From NCBI RefSeq assembly GCF_000744785.1, contig NZ_JQMO01000003.1, forward strand, positions 2,790,001 through 2,854,000: a DNA stretch of 64,000 nt, given 5' to 3'. This document shows positions 57,497-64,000 of the stretch, piece after piece (the stretch's first letter is position 1; every line of letters begins with the position of its first letter). The stretch is from Kitasatospora azatica KCTC 9699 (lineage in GTDB: Bacteria; Actinomycetota; Actinomycetes; Streptomycetales; Streptomycetaceae). The position numbers and the translations under genes were made by a program. Under the pieces are notes generated by a model. That model searched no databases and was not told the origin of the DNA. It was given only the letters and a program-made list of their open reading frames with translations.

Positions 57497-60400
57497 TCAG
57501 GAGTCCTCAACGGTGGCGGCCCGTCGCAGCCAAAAGAACAGGTTGTGACGCGTGGCGATAGCGCCGGGGTGGTCTGGCCCGAGCACCCGCACTACGTCTC
57601 CCAGGAGTTCCTGTAGTGCGCTGGCTGCTCCGGCTGGATCCCCAGCATCACCAAGACAACTGGCAAGGTTGCCACGAGTGTTCAAAGTGTCTGGGTGGTC
57701 GGGTCCGAGCACCCTAATGTTGTCGGCCAGGAGCTGGGTAAACGCCTCGACCGCGCTGGCAGCGTCCCCTCTTTCACCAATCCAGTGCGCGAGGCTTCCC
57801 CGGGTAGTGAGGGTGTCGGGGTGCTCTGGCCCGAGTACCCGGGTCATGTCTCTCAGGAGTTCCTCCAGAGCGCTGACGGTCCCTGCCGCGTCTCCTGCCT
57901 CGCCGCGCCAGCTGGCAAGGTTCCCACGCGTGATGAGGGTGTCCGGATGGTTGGGGCCGAGTACCCTCACCCTGTCTGTGAGCAGCTGGGCAAAGGAATC
58001 GACCGCCTCGGTCGCGCTCCCGATACGACCGCTCCAGTACGCGAGATTTCCGCGAATAGTGAGGGTGTCGGGGTGGTCTGGTCCGAGTACCCGGGTCATG
58101 TCTCTGAGGAGTACCTCCAGCGCGCTGACAGCGCCCGCTACGTCGCCGGCCTCACCACGCAAGCTCGCGAGGTTCCCCCGGGCGGTGAGCGTGGAGGGGT
58201 GATCAGCGCCTAGAACTCCCAGACGATCTCCCGTGAGCTTCTCCGCTGACTCGGCTGCGCCGGCCAGGTCTCCTGCTTCGCCACGCCACATTGCGAGGTT
58301 CCCCCGGGCGGCGAGCGTGTCGGGATGGTCGGGCCCGAGCACCCGAACCAAGTCGTCCAAGAGCTCCTCCAGCCCGCTGACCGCGCCCGCCACATCGCCG
58401 GCTTCACCACGCGAACTGGCGAGATTCCCGCGGGCGATCAGGGTGTCGAGGTGGTCAGGCCCGAGTTTCCGCACCACGTCACCAAGAACGTCCTCCAGCG
58501 CGCCGACAGAGTTAGCGGCGTCACCCGCCACACCACGCCAGTGCGCGAGGTCGCTCCGGGTGGTGAGAGTGTCGGGGTGGTCTGGCCCGAGCACCCGCAC
58601 TACGTCATCCAGGAGTTCCTCCAGCGCGCTGACGGCGCCTGCGACGTCACCCACCTCACCGCGCCAAATCGCAAGGTCCCCACTGGTGGTGAGAGTATCC
58701 GCGTGGTCAGATCCGAGCACGCGCACCATGTCATCCAGGAGTTCCTCCAGCGCGCTGACGGCGCCCCTTACATCACCTGCCTCACCACGCCACCTTGCGA
58801 GACTCGCCCGGACTTTGAGAGCCCAAGGGTGATGGATGCCGGGCACCGGCACCATTTCGTCAAGGAGTTCTTGTAGTTCATGGACGGCGGCGGTCGCGTC
58901 CCCTGCCGTGCCGCGCGATCTCGCGAGATTCGCCCGCGTCGCGAAGGTGAGCGGGTGCTTGGGGCCGAGGTGCTGATGGGCTTCAGCCTGAAGGCGCTGC
59001 CAGTGCTCAATGGCCGCGCTCACTAGTCCCGCTTGCCCCAAACTGGTGCCGGTGCGAAAGAGCACCATATGGCCGTCCGGTCGCCACAATGCAGCAGGGG
59101 CATTCGGATGAAGGGCGCCACTGTTGGCCCGAAGAGCCCGCGTGAGATCAGTGTCGGCTTCGACATCGGGCCATGCCTCGAGCAGGGCGTCGGCTGCGAT
59201 ACGCGCAAGGGCAGCCAACTGCTTTGGGCGAAGGTCATCGCGTGTTGCGCGTTGTGTGAGCTGGTGAATGCGCAGACCGTGGTGGGGCGTATCTGGGAAA
59301 TAGTCAGCGAGGCTGAGTCGATGTAGTAGCCGCATCGCGCCTACGGCATCCTCCATGCTGACCGGCGGCCTTCGTCGTGCCGACCTGGCGAAGAAGCGTG
59401 CGATTCGGTCCCTCCAGCCGTTGGGCCCGTCGGTCGGGCCCGAACGGTGCCGCGCGAGGTAGGACAGTGCAGCGGGGCTGGTGAGAGCAGTGAGAGGGAT
59501 GCCCGCAGGGGCAAGCATCGAGGCAAGATGCAGCATCGGCCGGGCGAGTCCAACCGGGCGACTTCGGTCAGCGCGTGCGATTGACAAGGCCCAGACGGCA
59601 GCTAACGCAGTGCGTTGATCATCTGGCAGTTCGGCTTCCTCCGGTACGAGTTCGACCAGCGGTCGACGCTCACGTAGGAGTTGGCGGTAGGTGGGAACCG
59701 TGAGGTCTTCGTCGATGAGGTAGGCAGCGGCCTGCGAGAGAGCAAGTGGCAAGCATCCGAGGTCGGCAGCGAGATCAGCAAGCTCGACTTCGGCCTCCCG
59801 GCGATCGGCAACGGCGAGCTTGGCAGTGAGATACGTGATGGCTTCGGTTTCGGTGAAGAGGGCGACATCAACTAGTCGTCGGCGCGCGCCGCGCAGGCTT
59901 GCATCGCGGCGACGGGTGGTGACGAGCGTCCAGCCGTCCGCTCGCTCAGGAGGCCACAGAGCGCGAAGGTCCTCCGGGTCCGTGAGGTCGTCCAGCACGA
60001 TAAGCCACCGGTGTTCAGTTGTGTTGAGCCACGCTAGGAAACGCTCTGCGGCGTCTTCGGGGCCTGCCGCGTCAGCAGCGACAGCAACATCGGCAGCAGC
60101 CTGCGCGTACGCGGCCTGGATGGCCGCGCGGCTACCAGCATTGATCCAGACCAGCAGGTCTACCCTGCCGCCCCTCAGCATGCCTCTGGCGTGGTGGGCT
60201 GCGAGCTGGCTCTTGCCGACTCCGCCTGAACCGGCCAACACCTGACACAGCGTCACCGTCCCGCTCGCTGAGGCGGTTCGCTGGAACTCGTCGATCCCAT
60301 CGCGGTACTGGAAGCAGTCTGCCTCGCGTGGAAGGACCCCGACCTGGTGCGGCCATGAGACCGGTGCCTGTGCTCCCATGGGCGCTTCGTGAACAACCAT

Positions 60401-60529
60401 GTCGCGAGCAGCTTGATACGACCTACCGCCGCTCGACACCTGCGCGAACATCCGCGTCGAAGTGCTGGAGGGAGGAGGTTCAGGCCGCCCGGGTTCTCGG
60501 GCTGGGGGAGAGCTTTGAGGATTGGCCAC
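57497..60529 (-). CDS. NB-ARC/TPR STAND receptor with N-terminal amyloid-like motif (NLR 2)
   Basis: A 1010-residue protein from GTG 60529, 6 bp after the aminotransferase stop on the same strand. Residues 32-48 read SSGGRSYQAARDMVVHE, related to the RVYQAGRDQ motif of NLR 1 and its small partner. NB-ARC core: VLAGSGGVGKSQLAAHHA (P-loop near residue 97), HRWLIVLDDLTDPEDL (Walker B near 175), LGCLPLALSQAAAYLIDED. The C-terminal half is eleven or so 42-residue TPR units with consensus VLGPDHPDTLTTRGNLA and WRGEAGDVAGAVSALEELL. No effector gene adjoins it; it may act through the 41376 protein. Sensor and invader unknown. Confidence 0.87.
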   Translation of the reverse strand: MANPQSSPPAREPGRPEPPPSSTSTRMFAQVSSGGRSYQAARDMVVHEAPMGAQAPVSWPHQVGVLPREADCFQYRDGIDEFQRTASASGTVTLCQVLAGSGGVGKSQLAAHHARGMLRGGRVDLLVWINAGSRAAIQAAYAQAAADVAVAADAAGPEDAAERFLAWLNTTEHRWLIVLDDLTDPEDLRALWPPERADGWTLVTTRRRDASLRGARRRLVDVALFTETEAITYLTAKLAVADRREAEVELADLAADLGCLPLALSQAAAYLIDEDLTVPTYRQLLRERRPLVELVPEEAELPDDQRTALAAVWALSIARADRSRPVGLARPMLHLASMLAPAGIPLTALTSPAALSYLARHRSGPTDGPNGWRDRIARFFARSARRRPPVSMEDAVGAMRLLHRLSLADYFPDTPHHGLRIHQLTQRATRDDLRPKQLAALARIAADALLEAWPDVEADTDLTRALRANSGALHPNAPAALWRPDGHMVLFRTGTSLGQAGLVSAAIEHWQRLQAEAHQHLGPKHPLTFATRANLARSRGTAGDATAAVHELQELLDEMVPVPGIHHPWALKVRASLARWRGEAGDVRGAVSALEELLDDMVRVLGSDHADTLTTSGDLAIWRGEVGDVAGAVSALEELLDDVVRVLGPDHPDTLTTRSDLAHWRGVAGDAANSVGALEDVLGDVVRKLGPDHLDTLIARGNLASSRGEAGDVAGAVSGLEELLDDLVRVLGPDHPDTLAARGNLAMWRGEAGDLAGAAESAEKLTGDRLGVLGADHPSTLTARGNLASLRGEAGDVAGAVSALEVLLRDMTRVLGPDHPDTLTIRGNLAYWSGRIGSATEAVDSFAQLLTDRVRVLGPNHPDTLITRGNLASWRGEAGDAAGTVSALEELLRDMTRVLGPEHPDTLTTRGSLAHWIGERGDAASAVEAFTQLLADNIRVLGPDHPDTLNTRGNLASCLGDAGDPAGAASALQELLGDVVRVLGPDHPGAIATRHNLFFWLRRAATVEDS
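57540..58975 (-). repeat. About eleven 126-bp tandem repeats in the NLR 2 gene
   Basis: Each unit encodes 42 residues of TPR sequence, and the units are similar also at DNA level (for example repeated GGTCAGGCCCGAG/GTCTGGCCCGAGCACCCG tracts on the plus strand). Such arrays expand and contract by recombination, so copy number should vary among strains. Confidence 0.85.
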
Positions 60530-60535
60530 TGTCGG

Positions 60536-61696
60536 TCAGAGCTGCTGGAGCCGCGTCACCGCCTCAGCGAGGACTGCGTCCTTCTTGCAGAAGGTGAAGC
60601 GGACCAGGCTGCGGCCGGCGTCGGAGTTGTCGTAGAAGACGATGTTGGGGATGGCGACGACACCGCAGCGTTCGGGGAGGGCGCGGCAGAACTCCAGGCC
60701 GTCCTTCTCGCCGAGAGGGGTGATGTCGGTGGTGATGAAGTAGGTGCCCTCGGGCGCGAAGACCTGGAAGCCCGCCGCTGACAGTCCGTCGGCGAGCAGG
60801 TCGCGCTTGCGGCCCAGGTTGGCCCGGAGCGTGTCGAAGTAGCTGTCGGGCAGGCGCAGGGCCTCGGCGACGGCGTACTGGAAGGGGCCAGCGCTGACGT
60901 ACGTCAGGTACTGCTTGGCCGTTCGGACCGCTGCGATCAAGGCCGAGTTCGCCGTCACCCATCCAACCTTCCAACCCGTGAAGGAAAAGGTCTTGCCGGC
61001 TGAGGAGATAGAGACGGTGCGTCCGCGCATGCCGGGCAGGGCGGCGATGGGGTGATGGCCGGTGGCGAAGACGAGGTGCTCGTAGACCTCGTCGGTGATG
61101 ACCAATAGATCGTGCTCGACTGCGATCTCGGCGATGGTGGCGAGTTCCTCGGGGGTGAGGACAGTCCCGGTGGGGTTGTGCGGAGTGTTCAGCAGGAGGA
61201 GGCGGGTGCGCGGGGTGATGAGGGAGCGCAGCTCGTCGAGGTCGGGGCGGAAAGCGGGTTGACGCAGGGTCAGCGGGACCCGCACGGCGCCGGCCATGGC
61301 GATACAGGCCGCGTAGGAGTCGTAGAACGGCTCGAAGGCGATCACCTCGTCGCCGGGTTCGAGGAGGGCCAGGAGCGACGCGGCGATGGCTTCGGTGGCG
61401 CCGGCGGTGACCAGGACCTCGGTGTCGGCGTCGTAGCCGAGGCCGTAGAAGCGCTGCTGGTGCTCAGCGATGGCGGTGCGCAGTTCGGGGATGCCGGGGC
61501 CGGGCGGGTACTGGTTGCCGCGGCCGTTGAGGACCGCGTCGGCGGCGGCCTGGGCGATCTCGGCGGGGCCGTCGGTGTCGGGGAAGCCCTGGCCGAGGTT
61601 GATCGACCCGGTGGCGACGGCGAGCGCCGACATCTCTGCGAAGATCGTCGTTCCCATGCCCGCCAGCCGGCGGTTCAGCAGCGGCCTTGCACCCAT
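60536..61696 (-). CDS. Class I PLP-dependent aminotransferase (restored gene)
   Basis: A 386-residue fold-type I aminotransferase, complete: NLGQGFPDTDGPAEIAQAA at the start, LLNTPHNPTGTVLTPEELA, VITDEVYEHLVF (Asp and Tyr of the PLP site), SISSAGKTFSFTGWKVGWVT (Schiff-base Lys in SAGKTF) and RFTFCKKDAVLAEA (substrate Arg). Kynurenine/succinyl-DAP aminotransferase-like; I remember the S. coelicolor orthologue as SCO3658, annotated aspartate aminotransferase or dapC-like. The last 141 codons (60961-60536) are duplicated at 15806-16231. The junction lies just after the SAGKTFSFTGW codons, so the 5' part would be host and the 3' part element-derived, giving a functional chimaera. Confidence 0.9.
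   Translation of the reverse strand: MGARPLLNRRLAGMGTTIFAEMSALAVATGSINLGQGFPDTDGPAEIAQAAADAVLNGRGNQYPPGPGIPELRTAIAEHQQRFYGLGYDADTEVLVTAGATEAIAASLLALLEPGDEVIAFEPFYDSYAACIAMAGAVRVPLTLRQPAFRPDLDELRSLITPRTRLLLLNTPHNPTGTVLTPEELATIAEIAVEHDLLVITDEVYEHLVFATGHHPIAALPGMRGRTVSISSAGKTFSFTGWKVGWVTANSALIAAVRTAKQYLTYVSAGPFQYAVAEALRLPDSYFDTLRANLGRKRDLLADGLSAAGFQVFAPEGTYFITTDITPLGEKDGLEFCRALPERCGVVAIPNIVFYDNSDAGRSLVRFTFCKKDAVLAEAVTRLQQL
60945..60980. other. Right attachment junction inside the aminotransferase gene (attR candidate)
   Basis: Similarity to the left remnant stops at 60961. The codons immediately above encode FSFTGWKVG, the segment I remember as the attB site of the phage TG1 serine integrase in the same gene. 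The exact crossover cannot be read. Confidence 0.65.
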
Positions 61697-61883
61697 TGTG
61701 GCTCCTCGCGGATCGTCGTCAGGCTATCTTCTGACGACCGACGAGCGATGGACAAGCTCCGGTATCCCCTGCTTCAAGCACAGAGCTGACTGACCCTGCA
61801 GACGGCTCGACGCTCATCCGACTTATAGGATCGCGGCCGCGGTCGTTGAACGGTCGGTGGGGCGGGAGAGGTTGGGGGAGCGC

Positions 61884-62372
61884 GTGGATCAGTGCACGGC
61901 GATGACGAAGGCGGGCAATCGCTGTCGTCTCCAGCGGATGTCCTGGTACGGCACCGGTCCGGACCCGGGGGTGTGCACCCGGCATGCCACCCCCGAGCAG
62001 ACCGCCGCTTCCACCGCGGTGCTCGACCGGCCCCTGGACATCGCCACCGCTGATCCCGCGGCCCCGTTCCCTGAGGTGTCCATCACGCCCGAGCGCGTCA
62101 GCTGCCCGGCCATGGGTGGTTGGGTAGCCAAGATCCGTGGCACGAACGAGCGTTACGTGTACGCGCGCACGTTCCTCAACCGAAGCGGCCCGCCGCACGG
62201 CTGGCAGCTCAGCGGCAAGGGCCTGTACGAGTGCCGCGAGATCGGCCCGCGCAGCAAGTTCTCATGCTTCTTCGTGGTCAAGGGGGTATTCCGGCGCCGA
62301 GTGGAGCTGGTGGCACCGGAGACGGCCGCGCGTCTCGCGCGTCGGCTCGGCTCGCAAAGCGCCCGTTCCTGA
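61884..62372 (+). CDS. Hypothetical protein with Cys-rich N-terminus
   Basis: A 162-residue protein; GTG 61884 has GGGGGAG upstream (GTG 61857 is an alternative). VDQCTAMTKAGNRCRLQRMS has the CxxxTKxGxxC pattern seen at the start of many small actinobacterial and phage proteins that probably bind zinc together with the downstream VCTRH. The C-terminal half is beta-rich and basic (GWQLSGKGLYECREIGPRSK). No catalytic motif. It is outside the element, divergent from the aminotransferase gene. Confidence 0.65.
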   Translation: MDQCTAMTKAGNRCRLQRMSWYGTGPDPGVCTRHATPEQTAASTAVLDRPLDIATADPAAPFPEVSITPERVSCPAMGGWVAKIRGTNERYVYARTFLNRSGPPHGWQLSGKGLYECREIGPRSKFSCFFVVKGVFRRRVELVAPETAARLARRLGSQSARS

Positions 62373-62544
62373 GGCTGCCCAGCCATGCCGAGTGCGTGGC
62401 ACGACTGGCCCACGCCGCCGTCGTGCCTGTCAGTCGGCGTTCGGCTGTTGTGGCCGTCCTCAGGCGTTCGCGCGAGCGGGGGCGAGACGGGCTGACATGT
62501 AGCCAAGAGCGGTGCATGTCAGGCAGGTTGAGTATCCTCCTTGC

Positions 62545-63252
62545 ATGCCTGCCGGACGTACCGCAGTACCGCGTGAACTGCAACGTGCTCTCTTGGTGGA
62601 AGCCGGGCATCGTTGCGCGATTCCGACCTGCCAAGCAGTCCCGGTGGAACTGGCCCACATAGTTCCATGGTCGCGAGTGCGCGCGCACGATTTCAATAAC
62701 ATGATCGTGCTTTGCCCGAATTGCCATACGCGCTTTGATCAAGGCCAGATCGATCAGCTTGCGATGCGGGAGTACAAGGCCGGCTTGCGGAGGTCGGTCG
62801 AGCGGCTTCATCTGCTGGACGTTTACCGCAGCCTTCAGATGGAGATCGATTGTTGGGGTGCGTCTGTTGCGGAGATCGAGCGGGCGGACGTGGCAGATGA
62901 CGCTGATCTCCTGCGGTCCGACCTCGTCGCCGCCTGCGGGCTCAACGGCCGGCGAGCGCAGCAGGCATTGGCTGACCTCACCGAGGTTGCTGCGGCGGAG
63001 GTTTCGTGGCAGTCGGCAGCGCTCTTTCGCTGGGTCGAGTACTGGGCCGACGACGTGGTCGACGGGCTTTGGCCGAGTACCCACTCTGGCGCTACTCAGC
63101 ATGACCGTCTTGAGTTCGGTGAGATCGAACAGGCGCTTCACCGCGCGGTCTGCGATCAGCTCGGGCTTCAGGTTGATGAACTCCCCCTCGGGGTTGATCG
63201 GGAGATTGGGGACTCCCCTCTCCAGCTCGGAGGCACAGGGAAGGTCTATTGA
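62545..63252 (+). CDS. HNH endonuclease-like protein
   Basis: A 235-residue protein with an N-terminal HNH domain: GHRCAIPTCQAVPVELAHIV (CxxxxC zinc pair and first His in AHI), FNNMIVLCPNCHTRFDQG (Asn, CxxC and final His). The rest is helical (RRSVERLHLLDVYRSLQMEI, QQALADLTEVAAAEV), perhaps a sensor or partner domain. ATG 62545 is chosen at the start of homology; the ribosome-binding site is poor, and ATG 62512 is possible. Base composition drops compared with the core genes, suggesting horizontal origin. It could be a restriction or defence nuclease. Confidence 0.75.
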   Translation: MPAGRTAVPRELQRALLVEAGHRCAIPTCQAVPVELAHIVPWSRVRAHDFNNMIVLCPNCHTRFDQGQIDQLAMREYKAGLRRSVERLHLLDVYRSLQMEIDCWGASVAEIERADVADDADLLRSDLVAACGLNGRRAQQALADLTEVAAAEVSWQSAALFRWVEYWADDVVDGLWPSTHSGATQHDRLEFGEIEQALHRAVCDQLGLQVDELPLGVDREIGDSPLQLGGTGKVY

Positions 63253-63385
63253 CCACTTCTCGCGATGTCGCTCGCGCTGAACGCTCCAGCCAAAGCGTGC
63301 TCATCAACCAACGGAGGTCGCACCCCATGTCAGTCCTCGTCCCTACGATGGTGTCGGTAGGAGCAGCCGCAGTGGGGGTTCTGAG

Positions 63386-64000
63386 TTGACCAAGGTCCGA
63401 GCCACGAGGGTTACCGAACGGGCCGGAGTAAACGAGTTCCGCTCTTTGATGGAGTCCGCCGGTCACATCGTCCAGGAGATCGACGGAGGAAATGATCAAG
63501 GTGAAGACTGCTACCTGAGCTTCACCAAGCTTGGAGAGCGGACTGGCGAGATTGTAGCCGTCCAGGTGAAGAGTGGAGCGGCGTACCGGCGACCCGTCGG
63601 GTATGGAATCCCATGTCGTAATCATCTCAGAGACTGGACCCTAAGTCGGATTCCCGTAATCGGTGTTGTCTATGACCCAGAGCTACGCAAGCTCTTCTGG
63701 GAAAATATGAGTGAGTATCTTCTGGAGCGGGTCGGCCAGGGCGAGACTCCGAAGAGTGTGCCGATTGGGGAGAGCGCAATTCTCGATGCGGCTACGGTGG
63801 CTGATTTTGCATCCAGGGTTTCACGGTTTATAGAGCAGCGTGACGGGGTGAGGCCAGTTGCCCCGAGAACCTTTCGGCAGGCAGCTGGGCTCATGGCGCG
63901 ACGTCTCGGCAGTCGGGGGGCTGTAGCCGAGGCGCCGATTGGGGGGACTCCGTATGAGTTGGGGGTTGCCTCGGTTGACTTTCGCGAGCGTCATCCACGT
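63386..64000 (+). CDS. DUF4365 family protein (3' end off the window)
   Basis: An open frame of 205 codons from TTG 63386 (GGGGG upstream) to the window edge, no stop. VTERAGVNEFRSLMESAGHIVQE, then NDQGEDCYLSFTKLGERTGE and IVAVQVKSGAAYRRP, and IPVIGVVYDPELRKLFWENM match DUF4365, a PD-(D/E)xK-related domain (E...QVKSG) found in bacterial defence islands, often fused to other modules. The remainder is outside the window, so fused domains cannot be judged. Lower GC than the core genes. Confidence 0.78.
   Translation, partial: MTKVRATRVTERAGVNEFRSLMESAGHIVQEIDGGNDQGEDCYLSFTKLGERTGEIVAVQVKSGAAYRRPVGYGIPCRNHLRDWTLSRIPVIGVVYDPELRKLFWENMSEYLLERVGQGETPKSVPIGESAILDAATVADFASRVSRFIEQRDGVRPVAPRTFRQAAGLMARRLGSRGAVAEAPIGGTPYELGVASVDFRERHPR

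Larger units (their letters stand above)
16232..60961. mobile_element. 44.7-kb integrative mobilizable element inserted in an aminotransferase gene
   Basis: Bounded by 426-bp homologous aminotransferase 3' ends in direct orientation (15806-16231 and 60536-60961), with a large serine recombinase at the left edge. It contains DUF2637, MobC and relaxase genes, but no FtsK/TraB-type translocase, type IV secretion genes or phage structural genes, so it should be mobilised by another conjugative element. Cargo: type IIB topoisomerase-like protein, HsdM-like protein, pPIWI-RE system, amyloid-motif NLR system, WhiJ-like regulators, sugar-type cluster, second NLR. In this model the right-hand 3' copy belongs to the element and completes the host gene. 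Confidence 0.82.

Noticed and set aside
57540..58975. Regular repeats considered as CRISPR or satellite
   Set aside because: They are in-frame TPR codons of the NLR 2 gene, 126-bp period, no spacers.
16232..60961. Prophage
   Set aside because: No capsid, portal, terminase, tail or lysis genes; a relaxase and MobC are present instead.
63820..63840. Sequence resembling parS (GGTTTCACGGTTTATAG)
   Set aside because: Only the left half matches and symmetry is lost.

Overview
The window is high-GC actinobacterial DNA, most likely from Streptomyces or a close relative (Streptomycetaceae). The evidence is the GC-rich third codon positions, frequent GTG/TTG starts, ATGA-type gene overlaps, a parS-like 14-bp palindrome, and a core block (DUF3151, fbaA, DedA, alkyl sulfatase, pyrE, SRPBCC, membrane spermidine synthase, DUF2617, class I aminotransferase) that I remember as the Streptomyces neighbourhood on one side of oriC.

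Region 1 (1-15.6 kb) is mostly chromosomal core and near-core genes, largely on the minus strand: central metabolism (fbaA, pyrE), a polyamine-synthase-like membrane protein, an MFS transporter, a SigJ-type ECF sigma factor coupled to an SDR gene, and an L,D-transpeptidase lipoprotein. Four genes here carry short tandem repeats at or just after the stop codon, each with its own unit. A parS-like site sits in the loop of a perfect hairpin between pyrE and the sulfatase gene.

Region 2 (about 16.23-60.96 kb) is a roughly 44.7-kb integrative mobilizable element. It starts with a large serine recombinase about 30 bp from the left junction and is bounded by two collinear 426-bp copies of the 3' end of an aminotransferase gene. 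The left copy (15806-16231) is a headless remnant. The right copy is the tail of an intact gene (60536-61696). The simplest reading is that the element integrated inside the host aminotransferase gene and brought a replacement 3' end. The element has a mobilization module (DUF2637 membrane protein, MobC, HUH-type relaxase, candidate oriT) followed by a fused type IIB topoisomerase-like protein, and no recognisable conjugation ATPase or phage structural gene. Its cargo is (i) an HsdM-like protein whose motif IV has lost the catalytic Asn, with an IS4-type insertion exactly at its stop codon; (ii) a pPIWI-RE system of REase-fold protein, DinG-type helicase and pPIWI-RE protein; (iii) a small helical protein and an NB-ARC/TPR receptor that share an amyloid-like motif (core RVYQA), with a second receptor at the far end carrying a related motif; (iv) a WhiJ-like regulator/DUF397/HATPase set; and (v) a compact nine-gene sugar or aminocyclitol-type cluster with an adjacent kinase gene on the opposite strand. 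In effect the element is a mobile island of defence plus specialised metabolism.

Region 3 (61.7-64 kb) lies beyond the restored aminotransferase gene and holds a hypothetical protein, an HNH endonuclease-like protein and a DUF4365 protein running off the window. The last two look less GC-rich and may be another accessory patch.

Two similar helix-turn-helix genes (14754 and 56445) share a leader hairpin and lie on the same side of the two aminotransferase 3' ends. This suggests repeated integration at the same site.
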